Origin: RGIG1681 sp045648025
GTDB taxonomy: Bacteria; Bacillota; Clostridia; Christensenellales; UBA1242
Length of the DNA: 35,544 nucleotides
Assembly (NCBI GenBank): GCA_045648025.1
Contig: JAZRNH010000033.1
Coordinates: 1-35,544 of the forward strand
Direction of reading: 5' to 3'
The position numbers and the translations under genes are program-made. Shown piece by piece: positions 21,712 to 30,219 of the stretch; position 1 is the first letter of the stretch, and every line of letters begins with the position of its first letter. Under the pieces are notes generated by a model. That model searched no databases and was not told where the DNA came from. It saw nothing but the letters and a program-made list of their open reading frames with translations.

Positions 21712-22833
21712 ATGTTTACTATTAGAAAAATTAATTCAAGAAAAGATTATAAAAAGTTTGTAAAGTTTCCAACTAATCTTTATAAAGATAATCCAAATTA
21801 TATTCCACCAATGGAATCTGATGAATATAAAATGACAACTAGAAAAAATGCACACTTTACTGAATGTGACCAAGCATATTTTTTGGCAGAGCAAGATGGT
21901 AAGGTTGTAGGAAGAATTGCTTCTCTTATTATGCATAGATATAATAAGAAAAACAATTCTAAGTATGCAAGATTTTCAAGATTTGATGTCATTGAAAATG
22001 AAGAGATTGCTCATGCTTTGCTTTCAGCTGCAATTGAATGGGCAAAGTCTATGGGTATGGAATATATTCATGGACCACTTGGTTATGATGATTTAGAAAG
22101 AGAAGGCTTAATGGTTTATGGATTTGATAAAAAAGGTTCATATATCACAAGCTATAACTTTGAATATTATCAAAAATTTATTGAAAGTTTTGGTTTTGAG
22201 CCAGATGCAAGATGGGTTGAGTGGAGATTTCAATTTCCTGTAAAAATGGATGAAAGAGTTGATAGAATTGCAGGAATTGTTGAAAAAAGATATGGTTTTC
22301 ATGAAAAACATTATAAATCAATAAATTCAGTAATCAAACACCATGGCGACGAGTTTTTTGATTTATTAGACGAAACATTTGAAGAACTTTATGGAACATT
22401 TCCATTTAATGAAGAACTCAGAAAACAAATTATTTCTATGTTTAAATTGATTTTAGATGAAAGATATATTTGTTTGGTTTTTGACAAACAAGAAAAATTG
22501 ATTGGTTTTGGTTTAACTTGGCCATCACTTGCAGATGCTATGCAAAAGACAAAAGGTAGAGCAATGCCATTTGGTTGGATAAAGTGGCTCTCAGCAATAA
22601 AGAGACCAAAAGCTGTTGAACTTGGTATTATTGCTGTTAAAAAAGAATATCAAAAACTTGGAGTAACTGCATTTATTATTAAGAAGTTGTTTGATAGAAT
22701 CAGCAACATTAAAACAATTAAGTATGCTGACACAGGTGTTCAACTTGAAACAAATACAGGTGCTATTACATCATTAGAAATGTTTGAAAGAGAACTTATT
22801 AGAAGAAAAACCTGTTATATTAAGAAAATTTAA
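21712..22833 (+). CDS. GNAT-fold protein of the YghO-like type
   Basis: A 373-aa soluble protein resembling the YghO-like group of large GNAT-fold proteins, whose substrate is unknown. The N-terminus has FVKFPTNLYKDNPNYIPPM, a family-typical opening, then a GNAT strand (AYFLAEQDGKVVGRIASLI) and ARFSRFDVIENEEIAHALL. The middle has MEYIHGPLGYDDLEREGLMV. The second half has a further GNAT core (FGLTWPSLADAM, ELGIIAVKKEYQKLGVTAFI) and ends with KTCYIKKI. The central GP-x-x-[FY] motif and KKEYQKLGV fit CoA binding loosely. GGGAG is the ribosome binding site. It is monocistronic, with a strong terminator. Confidence 0.8.
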   Translation: MFTIRKINSRKDYKKFVKFPTNLYKDNPNYIPPMESDEYKMTTRKNAHFTECDQAYFLAEQDGKVVGRIASLIMHRYNKKNNSKYARFSRFDVIENEEIAHALLSAAIEWAKSMGMEYIHGPLGYDDLEREGLMVYGFDKKGSYITSYNFEYYQKFIESFGFEPDARWVEWRFQFPVKMDERVDRIAGIVEKRYGFHEKHYKSINSVIKHHGDEFFDLLDETFEELYGTFPFNEELRKQIISMFKLILDERYICLVFDKQEKLIGFGLTWPSLADAMQKTKGRAMPFGWIKWLSAIKRPKAVELGIIAVKKEYQKLGVTAFIIKKLFDRISNIKTIKYADTGVQLETNTGAITSLEMFERELIRRKTCYIKKI

Positions 22834-22835
22834 TA

Positions 22836-22870
22836 AAAAAGCATCTACATATAAGTAGATGCTTTTTGTT
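22836..22870 (+). terminator. Terminator after the GNAT-like gene
   Basis: AAAAAGCATCTAC (22836-22848), ATATAA loop, GTAGATGCTTTTT (22855-22867). Confidence 0.9.
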
Positions 22871-22917
22871 TTGACGAGCTGAGAACGATTTTCAAAATTT
22901 TAATGATATATTCTTCA

Positions 22918-22948
22918 ATAAAAAAGAGAGCAATTTGCTCTCTTTTTT
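22918..22948 (-). terminator. Terminator of the 2056-aa surface protein gene
   Basis: AAAAAGAGAGCA (22921-22932) and TGCTCTCTTTTT (22936-22947) form a 12-bp stem. The tail on the minus strand is T-rich. It can also back up termination from the plus strand. Confidence 0.85.
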
Positions 22949-22957
22949 TGTTATTTA

Positions 22958-25900
22958 TTAAACAAATCCATCATCTTTTTTGATTTCATCAATAGATTCT
23001 GTTGATTCATCTTCATTTTTCTTCTTTGTTTTTCTAACCTTTGGAGTTTCTGTTACAAAAGTTGAAGATCTATCGTGATCATTTTGTTCTTGTTTAACAA
23101 CCTTGATAGGGTGTTTTTTGATGATAATTGCAACAAGTGCAATGATAATAACGATACCAAGAAGGAGTGATGAGAATACATAGAAGAATGTTGCCCAAAT
23201 TGATGATGTTGTTTCTTCTTCTGGATCTTCTAATTTTTCTGTTTCAGAACCTTCAACAGTTGTTCCTGTTGAACCGAAGAATGATTTGATTACTGTGTCG
23301 TTGCTTGTTTTGTCAATATTTTCATAGTTTAATGAATATTCATTAAATAATTTTTCAGTTGCAAATTTAACAAGTTCGATACCAGCGATAATTGCATAAC
23401 CTTCGCATGGAGCTTTTTCGGTTCCGATAGAGAATTTAGCAGAGAATGAAGAGATTGAGTTTGTGTTTGTGCTAATTAAAATTTGATAGCAAACAAAACC
23501 ATTTTCATCTCTGAGATTGTCATATTTTGAATCTGTTGTATCAACATTTGTCCATTTTCTTGAAATTGAGCTATCAAAATCAATGTTTAAACCTTTGCCG
23601 TCTTCAAATGAACTTGTTTTTACATAAACTTTAACAACATAATAAGATGTTTTGCTGAGTGTTGTTGAATATTTTGGGGTGGCAAGTGTATAGTCTGTTG
23701 AATAGCTATTTGCTAATACTAACACTTTGTCTGAATATTCATTTTTAAGTTCGTCAGCATCAATAAATACATTATTAAGGGTTACATCATTTTCAAAATT
23801 ATAAACATAATTTGTTTTTTCTGTTTCAAGAATATCATATTCTGTTGAATCTTCTGAACCAACAATAACTTTGTCATAACCGTCAACTGTTACAGTTTTT
23901 CCGTTTAAAAGGGTAACTGCATTAGTGTAGTTGCTGTCACTATACATTTTGTAAGATTTTGAACCGTCAGCATTGTCAGTTGCTTTGATATAGTATTCAA
24001 CCTTATCAATTGTAACTGTGTATGATGATGATTTTGAAGTTGTATAGAAGTTTGCAACAGCTGTTCCTGTTTGACCAGTTGTGAATGTTGTTGTAGGAGC
24101 TAAGTCATTTTTGAATTCTTTATTTTCATAAGTATTTGAAACGGTGTTCATTTCCTCTGAGTGGATAGAGAATTCAAATGCATTCATATCAATAAACTTA
24201 ACAGTTTTGAAACTGTCTTTGTTTGCGATGTCATAGTCAGAACCTGAAACATTTTCTGAATCGCTGAGCATTTCATCTCTGATTGCATCTAATGTTTTTG
24301 AAACTGTTGTGCTTGAAACATTTCTGAAGAATGCTGTTCCAGCAGCAGACTTGATACCAATTTCAATATAAACAGTTGCAGAAGCTGCATCAGTTGCAAT
24401 GTAATATGAATATGTGTTCCAGCTATTATCAACAATATCAGCAGCATCAACAGTGATTGTTGAAAGTAAGTTTTCTGGTTTTACAGCTGTTGTATAAATG
24501 TTTGCAAACACTGAACCAGAGAAGTCTTTTCCTTCTAAGAAATCAAATGAAAGCTTGTATGTTGATGAAGCAGAAAGTGTGATTGCAGTTGAATAAATGC
24601 TAAAAATATTCTTTTGTGTAAATGAACCTTTTTCTGTTAATGGGTTAGCAACAGTTGCAGGTGCATAAATTGCAAAAACATTTCCTTTTAAGTTATTGCC
24701 TTGAACAGCAGCCCAATCAAAACCAGCATTATATTGTTTGAAGAAGTTTTTGGTTTGGTTGAGGTATTCAGTTGATGTTGGAACAACACCAGCAATAATA
24801 CCAGTTGATTTTTTGTTAACAGTCCAACTTTCAGCGGTTCTTGGAGTTGTGTAATCAATTGTTCCGTTGTAGTTTTCTGTTACAGTTGTGTTATTGAAAT
24901 AACCATTTGTTACACCAGCAGAAATAACAGATGTGCTAGGTGTTAATGACAAGCAGTAGGTTGTTGAGTCAGAATCTGAGTTTGCTGTATCAAAAATTGA
25001 ACTTGTGATTTTTTCAATTGTAATATTATCAAAATAAATAATACTATCTTTTGAAGCAGAAAGAGTTAAGTAACAATCTTGGTTATGAAGTGCATTTCCT
25101 TCAATATAGAAGGTGATAGGAATCCAACCATATTCGTTAACTTGTTTATCAGTATATTCACTCATATTTGCAGCAGCAGATGCTTTTGTTTGAAGAATTG
25201 AACCATAAACTGGAGTAGCAGCTGTTTTTAAGATAGAGTAAACTGAAAGTTCAGCTTTTGCTTCTTCATCAGGAGAATATACCCAAACTTTAAGTCTGTA
25301 ATATTGTCCTTGTTCAGCAGTGAAATAGTTTGATGTTAAACCAAGAGTAAAGATTCTGTTCTTGTTTTCAAGTTTTAACACTTTGTTATTATCAATAAAT
25401 GTTGATTTGATAAATGGAACATCAGCATCTTTGTCAGTTGGTGCATCTGTATCAATTGAAGGTTCGTCATCTTCTTCTTTTGATTTATCATCAAAGAATG
25501 ATTCTTCATCTACAATTGATGCAACAAGGTCGCCATTTTTGTAAGCTTTTTGATATCTCTTCAAAATATCGGTGTTGCCTTGACCAGATACATCACGGCT
25601 AATATACATTTGCCATAATTCAGATGGAATTGTGTAGCCATCAATTGAGTCAGCAGCATCAAATTTTAATGTGTTTGTGAAATAATCTGCTTTGTCATCA
25701 AGTTCAAACATTTGGTCAAATGTGTAATTTTCGCCATTGTTTCCAGACCAAACTAAAACTTCAGTTTCAGCATTAGGATCAAATTTTGCAACTTTAATTT
25801 CATTGTCATATGCATCAATATAAACAACTTTGCCGTCAACCAAAACATCGGTTTCGCCATCGTCTTCTTTAAGAGTGTTTAGTTGCACTTTTTTGTTATC

Positions 25901-28900
25901 GATGCTTTCTTTGTTATAGTCAGTTTCATTAATTTTTGTAACTTTGATTTCATCAAACATTACAGAACCATTTGCATAAGCACAGGTTGAGCTGTATTCA
26001 CCTAAAATATTATTTTCATCACCCATATATAAATGAATCTTTACAGTAGAGGTGAGTAAGTTGTGTGTTTTGATAAATACATAATATTGTTTCCATTCAC
26101 CATTTGTTGAAATGTGTTCAACTTTAATAGGGTCAATGCTATTTTTTGTGTCTTCAATACAAATTGAAGCTTGGATATCTTCGCTAACAGTTACTGATTC
26201 AGGTTTGTTTGAATCTGTGTAAGAACCATTTGTGTAAACATAAAGTGAAAGGGCATAATAACTGTTTGCAGCAAGAGAAATTGTTGATGATGATGAAATA
26301 ACAGCGGTTGTTTCTTTGCTGTAATCTTCATATGTGTAAGTTGTTGCAGATTCTGCTTTTCTTATTTTTTTATAATATAAATCTAAACCTTCAACATAAT
26401 TTGGATCTTCATATGTAATCAATTCATAGTCAGAAGCAAAATAATCTTCAGCTTCTTTGTTGATTGTTACATAGTTTTCATAATCTTTTCCATCAACATA
26501 AATAACTTTTTCAGTTGCTGTTGAAGGATTATATCTATAATAAAGTGTATTGTATTTTCCGGTAAGAACACCAAATTCATCATCTTCTGGAATTTGATAA
26601 TAGAATTTGTGGTTTGCTTCATATTCAGCTGTTGAAATAGGGATATAGTTTCTGTTGAGTTCACGATAAGTATCTTTATTGTTTCCGTCAACATTGTCAT
26701 CAATAATATAAACAGCATTGAAGTAATATGTTGTGCCATTAATAACTCTTGTTGTTAATAAGTTTTTAACATAAACTTCTGAATCAAGAATTTCGCCAGA
26801 TGTGTTACCAAAATCATATTTATAATATAATTTGAAGTTTTGGTTATAGTTTACATCAGTTTTTTGAACAGCAATATAATCATTTGGAGCGAAGTGTTGT
26901 TTTTGAACAACTTCATAATTTAAGTTTTTGTAAACAGCATTATCTTTTTCTGTTGCATAAACATCATCGTTAACAACGATATAGAGTTTATCAACCATCT
27001 TTGTTTTGTGCTTATAGTAATATTCGTAAGTTACTGATAAACCTTCGTTTAATTTTGCAGCAACAGATGGTTCAACCTTAACGAATTGATTGTGAATATA
27101 AGTGCTAGACTCTTTTTCAGCTTCAGTTGTTGGAGGTGTGATATCTGCTGTTGTGATTGCTGGGATTGTTGGGTGAGAAGTTGCATTTGCTGGAGCAAGA
27201 GAATAAATTTTTCTTGACTTGTCGTGTTCAGAAACTGTTTCAAATGCCTCATCTGCAATTTTGTGTTGAACAAGTGGAATGTTTGGAACATTCTTTGTTT
27301 CATATTGGTCAGTTTCATATTCAACGGATACTAACTTTTTATATTCTTCTTTAATTTTCTTAAAGTAGAGAGTGTAGTCACCTTTGAAATTTTTGTATTC
27401 GTTTGAAATTGTGTCGTTTCCATTAATTTCAAGATAATCATCTTTGTTTGCTTCAAAGTCTGCTGGAAGTGGTTCAATATTGTTGTTGAAGCTATAGTCT
27501 TGGTTTGCAACCTTGAATGCAGCAATTTTTGATGAATCCATAAAAATGACTTTGTTGTCATCATTTTTATATTTTACATATAAAGAAGTTTTGCCATCTT
27601 TAACAAAAACTTTAACAAGGTTTTCATATCTTGTTTTATGATCTTCACTTGTTGTGTTAAATGTTGAGATTTCTTTTAAGTAAATATCATTGTCACCAGG
27701 TTTTGAAGCTGTTCCGTTTGGAGCAGGGATATTTACAAAATAATTTTTATTTGCATTATATTCAGCAGTTGTTATAACTTGGAAGTACAAAGAATCATAA
27801 GTTGCTTGTTCATTTACAGTAACTTCATCGTCAACAATATAAACAACATAGTCTGCACTTGTGTCTTTGTGTTGTTCAAATGGGATTGCTTCATATCTAT
27901 AATAGGTGATATAACCTTCAATATAACCATATTCACCAGGTTGAATTTCTCTAAATTCAAATGGCTTCTTTTGATGATATGTGTAGTTGCTTCCATATTG
28001 AGTAACATTTCCACTTTCATCAGTTTTGTAATCTCCGTCATGAATTAATGAAGGGATACCTTTTACCGAAATTCCGTTATAGATGAAATCAAGAGCACCA
28101 ATTTGAGCTGCAAATGTGGTGTCTACACTTTGAAGAATGTAAACATCAGGAACTTCTTTGCCGCCAGTTGAGTTTTTGTTATACATTGAAAATTCGTAAG
28201 AATATTTTGGTTTGTTAACAATTTCATAATCGCCAGTGTAATATGATGCTTGTGAGCCTGGGGCATATTGAGCAAGAATTGCAGCAATATATTTGTTTTG
28301 AGTTTCGTGGTCATAAGTGTAGATTGCAAATTCTTTTTCAAGTTCGCCATCAATATATGATTTAACTCTATTATATGATTTTGATTGTTCATAGAACTTT
28401 GTTGAATCAGCAACACCATCTCTGTATGTTGTTGGGTTTTCGCTTTCGTCATCTTCAAGTGGGAAATTTCCAACAGATTCTTGAGTTGTTAAGCTGTTTG
28501 CTAAGCCGTTATAGAACAATGTTAAATATTCGTGGCTGTTTTCTGTGAATTCATGTAAAGCAAAAAGTGTTTTTGTTGCACTATCGTGTTGATATTCAAT
28601 TGATGAAGAAACAAAATATTCAGCATAGTCTTGGAATGATGAGAATTTTGTGCCATCTCTATCTTTGAAACTATTTGAGTTCTTTTGTGAGTTGTAATAT
28701 CCAAGAAGTGTGTCATGATCAACAGAACTTAAAAATTGTGAGTAGTGTGTTTTGTATTCAACACCAGAAGGTGTTCCGTCGTCTGTTACAACTCTAGATA
28801 ACAAATATTTTTCAAGTGAAGATGAGAATAATTCTTCAAATTTGCCATCATAATAGTTTTTGATGTTAAAGTTATTACTGGTTCCTTTAAAAAATTCTGC

Positions 28901-29128
28901 AAGGAAATCAGGATAATTTGCTTTGCCCATATTCTTTTCTGTTGAAATATCTGATGCAGCATAATAAGTTTGAACAGAAGAAGATTTGTAAGCATTTGAT
29001 GATTTATCGACTAATCTTGCCAAAAGAGAAATTGGCGAATAGTTAAAAGATAATGTTAACACGAGTGCCAACATTAAACTAAAAATCGATTTTTTCTTTT
29101 TTGTAAAAAACTTTTTTAATTTGTTCAT
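22958..29128 (-). CDS. Giant cell-surface protein, 2056 aa, CBM-like domains
   Basis: Function unknown. A Sec signal is present: a Lys-rich N-terminus, hydrophobic FSLMLALVLTLSF and cleavage around residues 35-46. Residues ~420-930 hold several ~95-aa repeats (see the repeat entry). Four beta-sandwich, carbohydrate-binding-module-like domains follow at ~940-1060, 1258-1375, 1505-1610 and 1815-1925. Each starts with a strand like YYALSLYVYT, YYRLKVWVYS, TYKLSFDFLE or YYVVKVYVKT, and the first two end in FDEIKVTKI or FDNITIEKI. One membrane helix (~1975-2003) is followed by KKH and a ~50-aa charged cytoplasmic tail. There is no LPXTG, no SLH domain and no recognisable catalytic domain. It is an adhesin, glycan-binding or surface-layer component by inference. 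The ribosome binding site is weak (GGGACGG). Confidence 0.85.
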   Translation of the reverse strand: MNKLKKFFTKKKKSIFSLMLALVLTLSFNYSPISLLARLVDKSSNAYKSSSVQTYYAASDISTEKNMGKANYPDFLAEFFKGTSNNFNIKNYYDGKFEELFSSSLEKYLLSRVVTDDGTPSGVEYKTHYSQFLSSVDHDTLLGYYNSQKNSNSFKDRDGTKFSSFQDYAEYFVSSSIEYQHDSATKTLFALHEFTENSHEYLTLFYNGLANSLTTQESVGNFPLEDDESENPTTYRDGVADSTKFYEQSKSYNRVKSYIDGELEKEFAIYTYDHETQNKYIAAILAQYAPGSQASYYTGDYEIVNKPKYSYEFSMYNKNSTGGKEVPDVYILQSVDTTFAAQIGALDFIYNGISVKGIPSLIHDGDYKTDESGNVTQYGSNYTYHQKKPFEFREIQPGEYGYIEGYITYYRYEAIPFEQHKDTSADYVVYIVDDEVTVNEQATYDSLYFQVITTAEYNANKNYFVNIPAPNGTASKPGDNDIYLKEISTFNTTSEDHKTRYENLVKVFVKDGKTSLYVKYKNDDNKVIFMDSSKIAAFKVANQDYSFNNNIEPLPADFEANKDDYLEINGNDTISNEYKNFKGDYTLYFKKIKEEYKKLVSVEYETDQYETKNVPNIPLVQHKIADEAFETVSEHDKSRKIYSLAPANATSHPTIPAITTADITPPTTEAEKESSTYIHNQFVKVEPSVAAKLNEGLSVTYEYYYKHKTKMVDKLYIVVNDDVYATEKDNAVYKNLNYEVVQKQHFAPNDYIAVQKTDVNYNQNFKLYYKYDFGNTSGEILDSEVYVKNLLTTRVINGTTYYFNAVYIIDDNVDGNNKDTYRELNRNYIPISTAEYEANHKFYYQIPEDDEFGVLTGKYNTLYYRYNPSTATEKVIYVDGKDYENYVTINKEAEDYFASDYELITYEDPNYVEGLDLYYKKIRKAESATTYTYEDYSKETTAVISSSSTISLAANSYYALSLYVYTNGSYTDSNKPESVTVSEDIQASICIEDTKNSIDPIKVEHISTNGEWKQYYVFIKTHNLLTSTVKIHLYMGDENNILGEYSSTCAYANGSVMFDEIKVTKINETDYNKESIDNKKVQLNTLKEDDGETDVLVDGKVVYIDAYDNEIKVAKFDPNAETEVLVWSGNNGENYTFDQMFELDDKADYFTNTLKFDAADSIDGYTIPSELWQMYISRDVSGQGNTDILKRYQKAYKNGDLVASIVDEESFFDDKSKEEDDEPSIDTDAPTDKDADVPFIKSTFIDNNKVLKLENKNRIFTLGLTSNYFTAEQGQYYRLKVWVYSPDEEAKAELSVYSILKTAATPVYGSILQTKASAAANMSEYTDKQVNEYGWIPITFYIEGNALHNQDCYLTLSASKDSIIYFDNITIEKITSSIFDTANSDSDSTTYCLSLTPSTSVISAGVTNGYFNNTTVTENYNGTIDYTTPRTAESWTVNKKSTGIIAGVVPTSTEYLNQTKNFFKQYNAGFDWAAVQGNNLKGNVFAIYAPATVANPLTEKGSFTQKNIFSIYSTAITLSASSTYKLSFDFLEGKDFSGSVFANIYTTAVKPENLLSTITVDAADIVDNSWNTYSYYIATDAASATVYIEIGIKSAAGTAFFRNVSSTTVSKTLDAIRDEMLSDSENVSGSDYDIANKDSFKTVKFIDMNAFEFSIHSEEMNTVSNTYENKEFKNDLAPTTTFTTGQTGTAVANFYTTSKSSSYTVTIDKVEYYIKATDNADGSKSYKMYSDSNYTNAVTLLNGKTVTVDGYDKVIVGSEDSTEYDILETEKTNYVYNFENDVTLNNVFIDADELKNEYSDKVLVLANSYSTDYTLATPKYSTTLSKTSYYVVKVYVKTSSFEDGKGLNIDFDSSISRKWTNVDTTDSKYDNLRDENGFVCYQILISTNTNSISSFSAKFSIGTEKAPCEGYAIIAGIELVKFATEKLFNEYSLNYENIDKTSNDTVIKSFFGSTGTTVEGSETEKLEDPEEETTSSIWATFFYVFSSLLLGIVIIIALVAIIIKKHPIKVVKQEQNDHDRSSTFVTETPKVRKTKKKNEDESTESIDEIKKDDGFV
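26338..27868 (-). repeat. Tandem ~95-aa repeats in the giant surface protein
   Basis: The recurring pattern is [VL]-Y-I-[VI]-[DN]-D-[DN/E]-V, about ten residues, a [YL]-x-x-L-x-Y step, an E-Y-x-A-N or D-Y segment, then LYYK[YK] or IYLKE. Clear copies begin near residues 426 (VYIVDDEV), 713 (LYIVVNDDV) and 806 (VYIIDDNV). Half-units VIFMDSSK and VIYVDGKD, each ending in [LY]YFKKI or LYYKKI, lie between or after. The copies are well diverged. Confidence 0.6.
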
Positions 29129-29163
29129 ATATACCGTCCCATATTTATAAAATAACTAGGTTA

Positions 29164-29192
29164 ATTTTAGTATATTTCAAGCGAAAAATCAA
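29164..29192 (-). promoter_or_regulatory. Promoter of the giant surface protein gene
   Basis: On the minus strand TTGATT (29187-29192), 17 bases, TAAAAT (29164-29169), with the start near 29157, giving a ~29-nt leader. Both hexamers match P2 of the 836-aa protein gene. Confidence 0.65.
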
Positions 29193-29315
29193 CCTTTATT
29201 TAAATATTTATTTATTATTTCACAGGTATTGAAATCATTTATAATGTCAAAATTTTTCATATTATAATTGACAGTTATAATTATTGCCAAAAATAACAAT
29301 ACTAATTATGAAAAT

Positions 29316-29690
29316 ATGGAAAATAAAAATAAAAAATTTATCAAATTAAAGTTGGTTTTTGTGGGTGTTATTGCAGGACTTATTAATGGATTTTTTGGAG
29401 CAGGTGGAGGGCTTTTATTGGTGCCAATGATTTCATATGTTACAAATCAAAATTCAAAAGTTGCACATGCGACAACTCTTGCATCAGTGATGTTTATGTG
29501 TTTTGTTAGTTCGGTTGTTTATATTTCAAAAAACGAAATTGATTTGAAGCTAATTTTAGTTTGTGGAATAGGCAGTTTAATTGGTGGTTTCATTGGAACA
29601 AAATTGCTCAAAAATTTAAAAAATAATATCATTGATTTAGTGTTTTCTTTAGTGTTGATTTTTGCAGGTGTTGGTATGATAATATTTTAA
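29316..29690 (+). CDS. Half-length TauE/SafE (TSUP) transporter, N-terminal-type half
   Basis: TSUP permeases move sulfite, sulfonates or other small organosulfur anions, and a full protein has two homologous halves (~250 aa). This gene encodes only one half: 124 aa and about four membrane helices. The hallmark is GLINGFFGAGGGLLLVPMIS near the start, followed by HATTLASVMFMCFVSS and GSLIGGFIGTKLLK. The ATG at 29316 is used. A TTG at 29268 is rejected, as it adds a charged leader and is part of a TTGACA promoter-like hexamer. No ribosome binding site is evident. The matching second half is encoded 66 bases downstream, so the two probably form a heterodimer. Confidence 0.85.
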   Translation: MENKNKKFIKLKLVFVGVIAGLINGFFGAGGGLLLVPMISYVTNQNSKVAHATTLASVMFMCFVSSVVYISKNEIDLKLILVCGIGSLIGGFIGTKLLKNLKNNIIDLVFSLVLIFAGVGMIIF

Positions 29691-29756
29691 AAAACCGCAA
29701 AAAACATTAAATATAAATGAAAAAACATATAAAAATAGTCAAATAGGGGTAAAATT

Positions 29757-30137
29757 TTGCAAATTTTGTTATTATTGATATCGGCAGCAGTTTCAGGAAT
29801 TTTTGCCGGAATGGGTATGGGTGGTGGCACATTTTTAATACCAATTTTAAGGTTGTTTTTTTCTGTTGAACAGATACTTTGTCAATCTACAAATGTTATA
29901 TGTTTTGTGCTTGTTTCGGTCTGTTGTTTTTTTGTTTATTTGAAGAACAAATTGATTAATTTTAAAGTGTTATTTTTGGTGGCTCCACCGGCAATAATTT
30001 TGGCAATTTTTTCAAGTTTGTTTGCTTTGAAAATTAAATCTGAAATATTGCAGATTTGCTTTTCTTGTTTTATTATTTTGGTTGGTATTTTTTGTTTTGT
30101 GAAAGCTGTGATTGCTATGAAAAATAAGAGAAAGTAA
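29757..30137 (+). CDS. Half-length TauE/SafE (TSUP) transporter, C-terminal-type half
   Basis: A 126-aa partner of the preceding gene with about four membrane helices. It has its own TSUP hallmark, SGIFAGMGMGGGTFLIPILR (residues ~13-32), then CQSTNVICFVLVSVCCF and a Lys-rich end. The start is TTG at 29757, supported by AGGGGT seven bases upstream. The intergenic 66 bases contain stop codons and this ribosome binding site, so the split is a genuine two-gene arrangement and not a sequencing frameshift. Together the halves equal one normal TSUP protein. The substrate is not deducible. Confidence 0.85.
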   Translation: MQILLLLISAAVSGIFAGMGMGGGTFLIPILRLFFSVEQILCQSTNVICFVLVSVCCFFVYLKNKLINFKVLFLVAPPAIILAIFSSLFALKIKSEILQICFSCFIILVGIFCFVKAVIAMKNKRK

Positions 30138-30161
30138 TTTTTTAAAGACAGCCAATTTTAT

Positions 30162-30190
30162 TTTACAATATACTTTATTTTTGGTAATAT
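30162..30190 (+). promoter_or_regulatory. Promoter of the Rnf-like operon
   Basis: TTTACA (30162-30167), 17 bases, TAATAT (30185-30190). The predicted start is near 30197, followed by ribosome binding site AGAGGT at 30209-30214 and GTG at 30220. Confidence 0.6.
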
Positions 30191-30219
30191 ATTTATGTAT
30201 ATAAATTTAGAGGTATATT

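Noticed and set aside
29268..29315. TTG at 29268 as the start of the first TSUP half
   Set aside because: It would add a polar 16-residue leader and forms part of a TTGACA promoter-like hexamer. The ATG at 29316 fits the family better.
29690..29757. Frameshift or nonsense mutation splitting one TSUP gene
   Set aside because: The 66-base gap is non-coding with stops, the second gene has AGGGGT before its TTG, and both halves are complete domains.
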